In this document: positions 28,380 through 37,317 of the stretch, one piece after another
How the letters are laid out: every line of letters begins with the position of its first letter
How positions within the stretch are numbered: the stretch's first letter is position 1
Source of the DNA: Allosaccharopolyspora coralli
GTDB taxonomy: Bacteria; Actinomycetota; Actinomycetes; Mycobacteriales; Pseudonocardiaceae
Assembly (NCBI RefSeq): GCF_009664835.1
Contig: NZ_CP045929.1
Coordinates: 1,674,001-1,738,000 of the forward strand
Direction: 5' to 3'
DNA: 64,000 nt
The notes under the pieces: model-generated
Told to the model about the DNA's origin: nothing
Seen by the model: the letters and a program-made list of their open reading frames with translations, nothing else
Database searches by the model: none
Translations under genes and position numbers: made by a program

Positions 28380-29174
28380 GTGACGTCCCTGCGCGCGGTA
28401 GCGGTGCAGGTGGCAAGGGATGCGGCCGCTCTCGCCGCGGGTGTGCGCGCGGACGCCGTATCCCGGGAAGTGGACACCAAGTCCAGCGAGACGGACGTGG
28501 TCACGGCGGGGGACCGGGCCGTCGAACGGCTCGTGCGCGACAGGCTCGCCGAGTTGCGTCCCGGCGAACCGGTGCTCGGAGAGGAAGAGGGCGGCGAGGG
28601 CGTGCTCGACGGCCTGCGGTGGGTCGTCGACCCCATCGACGGCACGGTCAACTACCTCTACGGCCACCCGTTCTACGCGGTGTCGCTCGCCGCGCAGGTG
28701 GACGGGCACTCGGTGGCGGGTGCGGTCGTCGAACCCGTCTCCGGCCGGGTGTGGAGCGCGGCGGAGGGGCACGGCGCGACCCTCGACGGCACACCGTTGC
28801 AGGTGAACACGACGACCCGGCTGGAGGTGTCGCTGATCGGCACCGGGTTCGCGTACCGGGTCGAGCGGCGGCGCGAGCAAGCCGCCGTTCTCGCCCGTTT
28901 ACTCGGGGACGTCCGTGACGTCCGGCGGGCGGGTGCCGGGTCGTTGGACCTCTGTGCGGTCGCCGCAGGCTGGCTGGACGCGTACTACGAGAGCGGGCTC
29001 TCGCGCTGGGACTGGGCCGCGGGGGCGCTCGTCGCGGCAGAGGCGGGGGCCGTGGTGCGGCTGCCCGGATCGGACGGCGACGGACTCGGTACGGACACGA
29101 CGTTGTGCGCGAGTCCCGGCATCGCCGAGTCGTTGCGCGCCGCGCTCGTCGAGTACGGCGCAGCCACCATGTGA
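28380..29174 (+). CDS. suhB: Inositol monophosphatase family protein (SuhB)
   Basis: 264 residues. Mg-binding motifs [11 protein letters not shown] and [16 protein letters not shown], plus GEEEGG, are complete. Such enzymes release inositol, which actinobacteria need for mycothiol and phosphatidylinositol; histidinol-phosphate or NADP phosphatase activity is also possible. GTG start is inferred; the ribosome site is weak. Confidence 0.9.
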   Translation: MTSLRAVAVQVARDAAALAAGVRADAVSREVDTKSSETDVVTAGDRAVERLVRDRLAELRPGEPVLGEEEGGEGVLDGLRWVVDPIDGTVNYLYGHPFYAVSLAAQVDGHSVAGAVVEPVSGRVWSAAEGHGATLDGTPLQVNTTTRLEVSLIGTGFAYRVERRREQAAVLARLLGDVRDVRRAGAGSLDLCAVAAGWLDAYYESGLSRWDWAAGALVAAEAGAVVRLPGSDGDGLGTDTTLCASPGIAESLRAALVEYGAATM

Positions 29175-29206
29175 CCCGCCCGCTGTGACTCGCCCGCGGC
29201 GGGTCA
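29172..29206. terminator. Bidirectional hairpin between suhB and cei
   Basis: TGACCCGCC/GGCGGGTCA nine-base arms that overlap the stop codons of both convergent genes. Confidence 0.6.
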
Positions 29207-29926
29207 GCAGTGCACGTCGCGGGCGCTGGTCAGCAGCTCCTCTTTGATCGGTGGCTTGCTGACCTCGTTCTTCGCGCCGTCCTGCTGGTCGCGCTGCGGC
29301 ACCCAGTTCTTCAGTTCCTGCAGCACGCGCATCGCCTCGCTGCTGGCTCGGATGTCGTCGAACCGGGTACCGAGGGCGAGGTCGACGGTGGCGTCCTCCC
29401 GCTCGTCCCGGACGAGCTGGGCGCACGGCACCAGCAAACTCAAGGTCCGAGCCGCACTCACGCCTGCGCCGCCGTAGCGGATCTGCCCGTGGCAGTTGAG
29501 GTCGTACTCGGTGTAGACCGGGTCATTGCCCGCCTCGCCGCCGCTGGCGAACCCGAGTGTGTTGAGTTCCTGGCTGATCAGCGCGGCCTGCATGCGCTCG
29601 CCGTTGCCGTTGTAGACCCGGACGGGGACGTCCTGCGGTGGGATGGGCGACGTGCCGTCGAGCGCCGTACGAGGCTGCATCGTGCCCAGCGGTGCCTGTC
29701 TCGGCTGCGGTTCACCGCCGTCCTGGGACGCCTGGTCGACGGCGGGTTGCGGCGCCGGCTGGTTGCAGCGCGTGGCCGCTTCGATGTCGTCGGAGGTCTC
29801 GAAGACGCGCGTCCAGAGAAAACCGGACAGGACGATCAGTACCGCCAGGACGATGATCGCAGGAATGGGTCGCCGACGCCGGTATCCGGGCCGTCTCGTA
29901 CGTGCGGCAGCCACGTGTCCCGCCAC
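29204..29926 (-). CDS. cei: Envelope integrity protein Cei (LytR_C domain)
   Basis: 240 residues: basic cytosolic N-terminus (RTRRPGYRRRR), one membrane span at about 22-42, Pro/Gln-rich linker, then a LytR C-terminal domain beginning VPVRVYNGNG. Known from Rv2700 to support cell-envelope integrity and virulence. Two Cys pairs outside the membrane. GTG start uncertain (a second GTG four codons later has better ribosome-site spacing). Confidence 0.85.
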   Translation of the reverse strand: MAGHVAAARTRRPGYRRRRPIPAIIVLAVLIVLSGFLWTRVFETSDDIEAATRCNQPAPQPAVDQASQDGGEPQPRQAPLGTMQPRTALDGTSPIPPQDVPVRVYNGNGERMQAALISQELNTLGFASGGEAGNDPVYTEYDLNCHGQIRYGGAGVSAARTLSLLVPCAQLVRDEREDATVDLALGTRFDDIRASSEAMRVLQELKNWVPQRDQQDGAKNEVSKPPIKEELLTSARDVHC

Positions 29927-30394
29927 CTCCCCTGACTCACATGGGTGAAAGCACGCTGGTGCCTGAGATCAGCCTAGGCGTTCGAGTCGCCGTCTGCGGC
30001 GTGGGCACCGGGTCGTGTCGGAGTTGTTGTTCGCCGGCGTCATTCGTGCAACCCGTGGCGGCGAGTGCGTCGTCCGCCCGCTGCGGAGCGGCACGACCTG
30101 CGACGCCACGCGGGGGCGGCATCCGGCTCCTGGACGGTCGCCGACGCTGGCGCCCGGTGTCCCGGCAATGACGTGAACACCACACCTATGGGTGACCCCG
30201 TGCCTACTGATGGTCGGTATGGGCTACCATCTCGGCGCCTGCGGCTGTGACGGATGAGGCGAGTCGCTCGACTCCGGGGAACTCGGGCGGAGCAATACGA
30301 GATCACCGTCACTCCGAACGCGGGCACAAATTCGGGTCCTCGGACGTTGTCCGGCGACCAATGCAATCTCCACACATCGCAGGGGTGAAACACA
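29927..30394. other. Divergent intergenic region cei/DUF4193
   Basis: 468 bp without a convincing gene; it should hold the promoters of both neighbours. TATGGGCTACCAT at about 30218-30230 is the most promoter-like stretch. No repeat-family copy or strong hairpin was seen. Confidence 0.5.
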
Positions 30395-30697
30395 ATGGCG
30401 ACCGACTACGACGCTCCGCGGCGCAGCGAGTCCGACGAAATGGCGGAGGACTCGCTGGAGGAGCTCAAGGCGCGGCGTAACGAAGCGCAGTCCGGCGCTG
30501 TCGAGGCGGACGAGTCCGAGATCGCGGAGAACTTCGAACTTCCGGGCGCGGATCTCTCCGGTGAAGAAATGACCGTGAAGGTTCTGCCCAAACAGGCGGA
30601 CGAGTTCACCTGCTCGAGTTGCTTTCTCGTGCACCACCGGAGCCGTCTGGCCGCGGAACGCAACGGACAACTGGTCTGCCGCGACTGCGCGGCCTGA
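30395..30697 (+). CDS. DUF4193-family protein
   Basis: 100 residues: acidic N-terminal half, then a zinc-ribbon-like C-terminus with CSSC and CRDC. Highly conserved across actinobacteria next to dut (Rv2699c). Function unknown; possible RNA polymerase-associated role is speculation. ATG with AGGGG upstream. Confidence 0.88.
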   Translation: MATDYDAPRRSESDEMAEDSLEELKARRNEAQSGAVEADESEIAENFELPGADLSGEEMTVKVLPKQADEFTCSSCFLVHHRSRLAAERNGQLVCRDCAA

Positions 30698-30809
30698 CCA
30701 CGGGGGCTGCTCGCCCCTGACGATCACGCACGGTGGGCCGGACATCCGGAGGGGAAGGGTGTCCGGTTCGTCGTCGCGTCCACCCGGTTCGGCGTGTGCC
30801 GTCCGCGTT

Positions 30810-31316
30810 TCACGCCCCGCGCAAGCGTGCAGCGAGTGCGTGCGGGTGTCGGGTACTGATCACCCAGTAGGGCGTGGGGTCGTTCGCGTCGTCGAGCCAC
30901 ACTCGCACGCAGGTCCGTACCCACGGCCGGTGCATCACGAACGCCGCGGGATCGAGGTTCGGGCCGAGAGCCTTCCGTTTCTGGGACGCGTCGACGACGT
31001 CGACCTCGTCGACGAGCCGCACCGGCAGGTGCGCGTCGCCGACCCAGAGTTCCCCACCGGTGATCTCGACCCTCGTGCGCCCGAGCCACACCAGTACCAG
31101 GATCGTGATCGGCACCAGCACGAGGTAGGGCAACCAAGCACGGAGTCCCGGGTAGCCCATGTGCACCATGGCGGCGAGCAGCAGGGTCATGATCATCGGC
31201 AGCGGCCACGTCCACCAGGACGTGTAAAGGCGCTCCTTGTAAGAGGACGTCGCTGCCCGCGACGCGCCGCCGCCCCGCGGATCGGTCGGAGTCGCTGCGT
31301 CTGCACTGTCGGCCAC
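30810..31316 (-). CDS. DUF3093-family membrane protein
   Basis: 168 residues with two adjacent membrane spans (about residues 35-75) then a PH-like beta-rich domain. Counterpart of Rv2698. Start GTG supported by a leaderless promoter six bases upstream whose -10 box overlaps the dut promoter. Confidence 0.82.
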   Translation of the reverse strand: MADSADAATPTDPRGGGASRAATSSYKERLYTSWWTWPLPMIMTLLLAAMVHMGYPGLRAWLPYLVLVPITILVLVWLGRTRVEITGGELWVGDAHLPVRLVDEVDVVDASQKRKALGPNLDPAAFVMHRPWVRTCVRVWLDDANDPTPYWVISTRHPHALAARLRGA

Positions 31317-31322
31317 GGGTTC

Positions 31323-31332
31323 AGGGTAGTCT
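31323..31332. promoter_or_regulatory. Overlapping divergent -10 boxes for dut and DUF3093
   Basis: Minus strand TACCCT (31328-31323) lies six bases from the DUF3093 GTG; plus strand TAGTCT (31327-31332) lies eight bases from the dut GTG. The two hexamers share two base pairs, and only 24 bp separate the start codons. Both transcripts would be leaderless and polymerases could not bind at the same time. Confidence 0.55.
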
Positions 31333-31340
31333 CGCCGCCC

Positions 31341-31835
31341 GTGCCGAGCGTGCAGGTCCCACTGACCCGACTTGATCCCGATGTCCCCGTGCCGTCGTAC
31401 GCCCGACCGGGTGATGCGGGCGCCGATCTGGTGACCACCACGGACGTGGTGCTGCAGCCGGGTGAACGTGCCCTGGTGGGCACCGGCGTGGCGATCGCGT
31501 TGCCCGACGGCTACGCGGCGTTCGTGCATCCCCGGTCCGGTCTCGCCGTCCGGTCCGGTCTGGGCATGGTCAACGCACCGGGAACGATCGACTCGGGATA
31601 CCGGGGTGAACTCAAGGTGTGTCTGATCAATCATGATCGTGTTCAGCCGTTGTCGTTGCGTCGCGGCGACCGGATCGCCCAGCTGGTCGTCCAGCGGGTC
31701 GAGCGTGCGGCGTTCGTGGAGGTCGACGCGCTGCCGGAGTCGGAGCGCGGCGTCGGAGGTCATGGATCGACCGGCGGTCACGAGGCACTGTCGGTGCCGG
31801 CGGAGTCCGGTGCCGAGCACAGGACGGAGGTCTGA
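31341..31835 (+). CDS. dut: dUTP diphosphatase Dut
   Basis: Hydrolyses dUTP to dUMP, keeping uracil out of DNA. 164 residues with all five trimeric dUTPase motifs: [36 protein letters not shown] and the C-terminal [11 protein letters not shown]. The C-terminal extension of about 20 residues is not part of the catalytic fold. Followed after four bases by DUF3710. Confidence 0.96.
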   Translation: MPSVQVPLTRLDPDVPVPSYARPGDAGADLVTTTDVVLQPGERALVGTGVAIALPDGYAAFVHPRSGLAVRSGLGMVNAPGTIDSGYRGELKVCLINHDRVQPLSLRRGDRIAQLVVQRVERAAFVEVDALPESERGVGGHGSTGGHEALSVPAESGAEHRTEV

Positions 31836-31839
31836 GGGG

Positions 31840-32463
31840 ATGTTCGGATGGGGTCGCAAGGGCAAGCACGGGCGCGGTGACGAACCCGACGCGCCGGAAT
31901 CGGAGGGGGAGGAGCTCCCGACCGTCGGTCCGTTCGACGCGTCGGAGGCTCCCGAGGACGACGTCGAACGACTCGATCTCGGCTCCGTGCGGTTCCCGGT
32001 CCCCGACAACAGCCAGCTGCAGGTCGAGGTCGACCCGGCGGGGCCGGTGCGGGCGGTGCACCTGGTGACGTCCGTGGGTCGGCTGACGGTGAGCGCGTTC
32101 GCGGCGCCGCGCAGTGGGGGCCTGTGGCGGGAGGTCAGCAAAGAACTCGCCGAGCAGCTCCGTCAGGACGGTGCGAAGGTCCGCCCCTACCAGGGGGAGT
32201 GGGGGACCGAACTGGTGGCCGATTCGCCGAAGGCGGCGCTGCGCTTCGTCGGTATCGACGGGCCCCGCTGGCTGTTGCGCGGAGTGGCCGCCGGGCCGGG
32301 TGAACAGGCCGAGGCGTGCACGAAGCTGCTGTACGGCCTGTTGGAGGACACCGTGGTGGTGCGCGGCGAGGACCCGATGCCGGTGCGCACACCGTTGCCG
32401 ATCGAGTTGCCGCCCGAGATCGCGCGGCACATCGAACAGACTCAGCGCGAACAGCAGTCGTGA
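31840..32463 (+). CDS. DUF3710-family protein
   Basis: 207 residues, acidic N-terminal 40 residues followed by a compact alpha/beta domain; soluble. Conserved directly downstream of dut in actinobacteria (Rv2696c). Function unknown. ATG with GGAGGTCTGAGGGG just upstream. Confidence 0.85.
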   Translation: MFGWGRKGKHGRGDEPDAPESEGEELPTVGPFDASEAPEDDVERLDLGSVRFPVPDNSQLQVEVDPAGPVRAVHLVTSVGRLTVSAFAAPRSGGLWREVSKELAEQLRQDGAKVRPYQGEWGTELVADSPKAALRFVGIDGPRWLLRGVAAGPGEQAEACTKLLYGLLEDTVVVRGEDPMPVRTPLPIELPPEIARHIEQTQREQQS

Positions 32464-32586
32464 CGTGACGGTTCGTTCCCCGCGCAGGGACGCTCGGTGT
32501 GGGGCACCGATCGTGGTCGTGGGGGCGGGCTAGGCTGGACCGTGGACGGCCCGCACCAGCGGGTCCGGAGCGCACAGGAGTGCGGC

Positions 32587-32961
32587 ATGAGCAAGGCCGA
32601 GGGCGGCTACCTCCGCCGCCTTGTCCGTCGACTGACCAGCGACGTCGACGAACTCGACGCCGACGACCTCTCGGAGCGCGCACAGAGCGAGGGCGCTCAG
32701 CGCGCCTGCGACTGCGCGTGCGGCCAGGAGGTCGTGGTCGTGGGGCGATTGCGCACTGTCGGTCAGTCACCGAAGGATTCGGCGCCGAGTCTGGAGGCCG
32801 AGCTGTTCGACGGTACCGACGGTGTGAGGCTGGTGTGGCTCGGTCGGCGCAGGATCGCCGGGATCGAGCCGGGTCGGTCGGTGAAGGTGCGCGGCCGGAT
32901 CTCGGTCCGGGACGGGCACAAGGTCCTGTACAACCCCTACTACGAGTTGCAGAACGCATGA
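32587..32961 (+). CDS. OB-fold nucleic-acid-binding protein
   Basis: 124 residues. Beta-strand pattern VVVVGRLRTVG ... EAELFDGTDGVRLVWLGRR ... GRSVKVRGRIS matches an OB-fold of the tRNA-anticodon type. CDCACG adds Cys residues of unknown role. GGAG upstream; a TAGGCT -10 lies about 50 bp before the start. Overlaps the next gene as ATGA. Confidence 0.85.
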   Translation: MSKAEGGYLRRLVRRLTSDVDELDADDLSERAQSEGAQRACDCACGQEVVVVGRLRTVGQSPKDSAPSLEAELFDGTDGVRLVWLGRRRIAGIEPGRSVKVRGRISVRDGHKVLYNPYYELQNA

Positions 32962-33701
32962 GCGAATCCAGCTCGACCCCCGAACCGTCCCTCGCGGGTT
33001 CCTCGCCGACCGAGGACGCGCCCGACACGCAGCGGCCGCGGATGCAAGAACAAACCCTGCTCGAGCAGCTGGGCGGAGTGAGCGGCCTGGCGTACTCGGC
33101 CGTGCCGATCGTCGTGTTCGTGCTGGTGAACTCGCTGTCGAGCCTGGTGCCGGCGATCTGGGCGGCGATGGGCGTCGCACTGCTCATCGCCGTGATCAGG
33201 GTGGTCCGGAAGGAACCGCTGCAACCGGCGATCTCCGGCGTGATCGGAGTCGCGGTGTGCTCGTACATCGCTTACCGGTCCGGTGAGGCCAAGGGCTTCT
33301 TTCTGCTCGGCATCTGGACGAACCTGATCTACGGGGGCGCGTTCCTGGCCTCGGTCGTGGTGCGCTGGCCGCTGGTGGGTGTCGCCTGGTCGGCGTTGAA
33401 CAGCCTCGGCATGGGGTGGCGCAAGCAGCGCAAGGCGCTCGTCGCCTACGACATCGCGACGGTGTCGTGGACGGCGGTGTTCGCCGCGAAGTACGTCGTG
33501 CAGCAGTGGCTCTACGCGGCCGACGAGACGGGCTGGCTCGCGGTGGCGCGCATCGCCATGGGCTACCCGCTGACCGGCCTGGCGCTGATCGTGACCGTGT
33601 GGGCGGTGCGCCGCGCCCGGCAAGTCGCGGAAGAGGCCGCCGTGCAGACCGCCGTTTCTCCGGGCGCCTCGCCACCCCGCCCGGACCCGTCGCCCGGCTG
33701 A
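32958..33701 (+). CDS. DUF3159-family membrane protein
   Basis: 247 residues with five to six membrane segments and charged termini. Translationally coupled to the OB-fold gene by ATGA overlap. Equivalent genes sit beside the ceo/trk genes in mycobacteria (Rv2693c region). Function unknown. Confidence 0.85.
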   Translation: MSESSSTPEPSLAGSSPTEDAPDTQRPRMQEQTLLEQLGGVSGLAYSAVPIVVFVLVNSLSSLVPAIWAAMGVALLIAVIRVVRKEPLQPAISGVIGVAVCSYIAYRSGEAKGFFLLGIWTNLIYGGAFLASVVVRWPLVGVAWSALNSLGMGWRKQRKALVAYDIATVSWTAVFAAKYVVQQWLYAADETGWLAVARIAMGYPLTGLALIVTVWAVRRARQVAEEAAVQTAVSPGASPPRPDPSPG

Positions 33702-33720
33702 TCGATACCCGTAGCGCGGT

Positions 33721-34383
33721 TCAGCCGCTGTGCCGGATGATCTCGACGATCTCCTGCTCGACGTCGGCGGGCGCGACGAACAGCAGCTCGTCGCCCGGTT
33801 CCAGGGGATCGTCGGGTTGCGGGACGATGACGCGCCCACCTCGCAGGATCGTGACCAGGGCCGCCTCGGCGGGAACCCGGAGGTCCCGGACCGGGCGGCC
33901 GGCCAGCGGGGTGTCGTCCGGCAAGGTCACCTCGACGAGGTTCGCCTGCCCCTGGCGCAGCGTCATGAGCCGCACGAGGTCGCCGACGTTGACGGCTTCC
34001 TCCACCATCGCGGCCAGCATCCGGGGGGTGGACACGGCGACGTCGACGCCCCAGGCGTCGGTGAACAGCCATTCGTTGCCGGGGTCGTTGACTCGCGCTA
34101 CGACCCTGCGTACCGCGAACTCGGTCTTCGACAGCAGCGACACCACGAGGTTGACCTTGTCGTCGCCGGTCGCGGCGATGACCACGTCGCAGGTTTCGAT
34201 CCTGGCCTCTTCGAGTGAGGCGAGTTCGCAGGCGTCGGTGTGCAGCCAATCCGCACCCGGAACGTGTTGGGGTTGCACTGCGTCCGCGGATCGTTCGATG
34301 AGGAACACCGAGTGCCCGCCCTCCAGGAGTTCCTGTGCGATGGATTGACCGACGGCGCCTGCTCCGGCGATGGCGATGCGCAT
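33721..34383 (-). CDS. ceoC: TrkA-family potassium uptake regulator CeoC
   Basis: 220 residues: Rossmann TrkA_N domain with GAGAVG and a TrkA_C ligand domain. Cytosolic nucleotide-sensing subunit of a K+ uptake or efflux system. Two bases after ceoB, with GAGGAG upstream. The channel subunit is not adjacent, though the APC permease beyond ceoB is a candidate partner. Confidence 0.9.
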   Translation of the reverse strand: MRIAIAGAGAVGQSIAQELLEGGHSVFLIERSADAVQPQHVPGADWLHTDACELASLEEARIETCDVVIAATGDDKVNLVVSLLSKTEFAVRRVVARVNDPGNEWLFTDAWGVDVAVSTPRMLAAMVEEAVNVGDLVRLMTLRQGQANLVEVTLPDDTPLAGRPVRDLRVPAEAALVTILRGGRVIVPQPDDPLEPGDELLFVAPADVEQEIVEIIRHSG

Positions 34384-34385
34384 CG

Positions 34386-35048
34386 TCAGCTCTCCTCGGG
34401 GGCTCGGCGTGCTGCGGCGGTGACGTCGGTGACTGTCCCGGACAGTGCGGCGACGTAGACGGTGTCTTCGGCTTGGACGACGGTCTTGCGATCGGGGAGC
34501 ACGCCGTTGCCGAAGCGCATGATGAATGCGACGCGCGCCCCGATCGAGGCTTCGACATCGCTGACTCGGCGCCCGACCCAGCCTTCGTGCAGGGGCAGTT
34601 GCAGCACCGCGACCGCCCCGGACGGGTCGCGCCATTCGGTGGCCACCCCTTCGGGCAGCAGCATCCGCAGGAACCGGTCGGTGGTCCACGGCACGGTCGC
34701 GACGGTGGGGATGCCGAGCCGCTGGTAGACCTCCGCGCGTTTCGGGTCGTAGATGCGGGCGACGACGTGGTCCACGCCGAAGGTCTCGCGGGCGACGCGC
34801 GCGGAGACGATGTTGGAGTTGTCACCGTTGGACACCGCGGCGAACGCGGCGGCCTGTTCGACGGCGGCCTCACCGAGGACCTCACGGTCGATGCCGTTGC
34901 CGACGACCTGCTTGCCCTGAAAATGTTTGCCGAGGCGATGGAACGAACGCGGATCCTTGTCGACGACGGCGACGGTGTGGTCCAGCCGCTGCAGTGCGGC
35001 GGCCAGAGAGGCTCCGACCCGGCCGCAGCCCATGATCACCACGTGCAC
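34386..35048 (-). CDS. ceoB: TrkA-family potassium uptake regulator CeoB
   Basis: 220 residues, TrkA_N with GCGRVG and TrkA_C domain. GTG start with GAGGAG at ideal spacing. First gene of the ceoB-ceoC pair, divergent from an APC-type transporter, as in M. tuberculosis Rv2691-Rv2690c. Confidence 0.9.
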   Translation of the reverse strand: MHVVIMGCGRVGASLAAALQRLDHTVAVVDKDPRSFHRLGKHFQGKQVVGNGIDREVLGEAAVEQAAAFAAVSNGDNSNIVSARVARETFGVDHVVARIYDPKRAEVYQRLGIPTVATVPWTTDRFLRMLLPEGVATEWRDPSGAVAVLQLPLHEGWVGRRVSDVEASIGARVAFIMRFGNGVLPDRKTVVQAEDTVYVAALSGTVTDVTAAARRAPEES

Positions 35049-35268
35049 AGGTTCTCCTCGGTGCGAGTGCCGTGACGGCCGCTTCCGGCCGCGTGGGGTG
35101 GACGCTACCCGGACGACACACCGAAGGCTCGATCGTGTGGTGACTGTCGCGGACGGCGCCGCTGGATGGGCGTTTCCTGCCGATGTGCCTGCATACAGCC
35201 GTGATGGGCGGTTGGCGGCGCTGGATGGCCGACGGGGTGCCGCGCTGAGGTCTCGGGTCCGTCCGGCT

Positions 35269-35274
35269 TAGGCT
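35269..35274 (+). promoter_or_regulatory. -10 hexamer of a leaderless APC permease promoter
   Basis: TAGGCT, six C bases, then the GTG start. Confidence 0.6.
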
Positions 35275-35280
35275 CCCCCC

Positions 35281-37317
35281 GTGTCGAAGCTCGCGACCGC
35301 AACGAAGCGCCTGCTCGTCGGGCGGCCGTTCCGCAGCGACCGATTGGCGCAGACACTGCTGCCCAAGCGGATCGCACTACCGGTGTTCGCCTCGGACCCG
35401 ATGTCGTCGGTGGCGTACGCGCCGGAGCAGATCCTGCTGGCCCTCTCGATGGCCGGGGTCTCGGCCTACGCACTGAACCCGTGGGTCGGGCTCGTCGTGG
35501 CCTTGGTGATGGTGACGGTCATCGCCTCCTACAGGCAGAACGTGCAGGCCTACCCGTCCGGCGGCGGCGACTACGAGGTCACGACCGTCAACCACGGCCG
35601 CCGGTGGGGGTTGTTGGTCGCGAGCGCCCTGCTGGTCGACTACGTGTTGACCGTGGCGGTGTCGATCTCGTCGGCGGCGGCGAACATCGGGTCGCTCGTC
35701 CCGTTCGTCGCCGACCACGACGTGCTGTTCGCGGTCGGGGCGATCGCGCTGCTGACCGCGCTGAACTTGCGCGGCATCCGGGAATCGGGCGCACTCATCG
35801 CGATCCCGACCTACGCGTTCCTCGTCGGCATTCTGGGCATGATCGCGTTCGGGCTGGTGCGAGGCATCGTTCTCGATCAGCCGATGCGGGCGGAGAGTGC
35901 CGGGTTCGAGCTGGTCGAGCAACCGGGGGCCTTCGTCGGGGTGGGGTTCGCGTTCCTCGTGCTTCGTGCGTTCTCCTCGGGCAGCGCGGCCCTGACCGGC
36001 GTCGAGGCGATCAGTAACGGGGTGCCCGCGTTCCGGAAGCCGAAGTCTCGCAACGCGGCGACGACGTTGCTGCTCATGGGTGTGATCGCGGTCGCGATGT
36101 TTCTCGGCTTGCTCGTCCTCGCGGGGATGACCGGCGTGGTGATGGCCGAGGATCCGGCGCGGCAGCTCGTCGGGGTACCGGAGGGGTATCAGCAGAAGAC
36201 TCTTGTCGCCCAGCTCGCCGGCGCCGTGTTCGCAGGCTTCGGCCCAGCGGTGATCTACGTCGTCGCGTTCACCGGCGTCGTGCTGATTTTCGCGGCGAAC
36301 ACGGCCTTCAGCGGATTTCCAGTGCTGGGTTCGATCCTGGCCCAGGACCGGTTCCTGCCTCGGCAGCTGCACACTCGCGGTGATCGGCTCGCCTTCTCCA
36401 ACGGCATCGTGTTCCTGGCCGTGTTCGCGATCGTGCTCGTGGTCGCGTTCTCCGCGAACGTGACAGCCCTGATCCAGCTGTACCTGGTGGGTGTGTTCCT
36501 GTCCTTCGTGCTGAGCCAGAGCGGCATGCTGCGGCACTGGAACCGGTTGTTGCGAACCGAGACGGACGAGAACCAGCGGCGCAGGATGCGGCGCGCCCAG
36601 CTGACCAACGCGCTGGGGCTGACGATGACGTCGATCGTGTTGGTCATCGTGCTGGTGACCAAGTTCGTGCACGGTGCGTGGATCACGCTCGCGGCGATGG
36701 GCGTGATCTACGCGCTGATGACCGGGATCCGCAGGCATTACGATCACGTGGCCGAGGAGCTGGCGCAGACCGACCAGGCGGCGGTACTGCCGTCCCGGAA
36801 CTACGCGATCGTGCTGGTCTCCCAGGTGCATCTGCCCACCTTGCGTGCGCTGGCCTACGCGCGGGCGACCCGGCCGGACACGTTGGAAGCGATCACGGTC
36901 GACGTCGACGAGCAAGGCACCCGGCAACTGCAAGAGGCATGGGACGCGGAGTCGTTGCCGGTGCCGTTGACGGTGCTGGACTCGCCGTACCGGGAGGTGA
37001 CGCGACCATTGCTGGAGTACGTCAAGCGGGTTCGTCGCGAGAGCCCCCGGGACGTCGTGACGGTGTTCATTCCGGAGTACGTCGTCGGCCGCTGGTGGGA
37101 GCAGCTCCTGCACAATCAGAGTGCGCTGCGGATCAAGAGTCGGCTGTTGTTCCAGCCGGGTGTGATGGTGACCAGTGTTCCGTGGCAGCTGGTTTCCTCG
37201 AAGAAGGTGAGCAAGCGGCCCGTGGCACCGGTGCACGGGGCGCTGCGGCGAGGCCTCGGCGCGAACGGCGACGCGGGGCGGGCGCGAAACGGCGACAAGG
37301 AGAGCGAGGGCGGGTGA
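35281..37317 (+). CDS. APC-superfamily cation/amino-acid transporter (Rv2690c-like)
   Basis: 678 residues: 12 predicted membrane spans (about residues 40-480) then a 190-residue cytosolic domain. The N-terminal motif LPVFASDPMSSVAYAPEQ is typical of the KUP-like/APC proteins next to ceoBC. Since it is divergent from two K+-regulating TrkA proteins, a K+ transport role is plausible (inference); amino-acid transport is the default annotation. Leaderless GTG start. Confidence 0.85.
   Translation: MSKLATATKRLLVGRPFRSDRLAQTLLPKRIALPVFASDPMSSVAYAPEQILLALSMAGVSAYALNPWVGLVVALVMVTVIASYRQNVQAYPSGGGDYEVTTVNHGRRWGLLVASALLVDYVLTVAVSISSAAANIGSLVPFVADHDVLFAVGAIALLTALNLRGIRESGALIAIPTYAFLVGILGMIAFGLVRGIVLDQPMRAESAGFELVEQPGAFVGVGFAFLVLRAFSSGSAALTGVEAISNGVPAFRKPKSRNAATTLLLMGVIAVAMFLGLLVLAGMTGVVMAEDPARQLVGVPEGYQQKTLVAQLAGAVFAGFGPAVIYVVAFTGVVLIFAANTAFSGFPVLGSILAQDRFLPRQLHTRGDRLAFSNGIVFLAVFAIVLVVAFSANVTALIQLYLVGVFLSFVLSQSGMLRHWNRLLRTETDENQRRRMRRAQLTNALGLTMTSIVLVIVLVTKFVHGAWITLAAMGVIYALMTGIRRHYDHVAEELAQTDQAAVLPSRNYAIVLVSQVHLPTLRALAYARATRPDTLEAITVDVDEQGTRQLQEAWDAESLPVPLTVLDSPYREVTRPLLEYVKRVRRESPRDVVTVFIPEYVVGRWWEQLLHNQSALRIKSRLLFQPGVMVTSVPWQLVSSKKVSKRPVAPVHGALRRGLGANGDAGRARNGDKESEGG

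Noticed and set aside
35377-37236. 619-codon minus-strand open frame inside the APC permease
   Set aside because: His/Arg/Asp-rich shadow of a membrane-protein gene.
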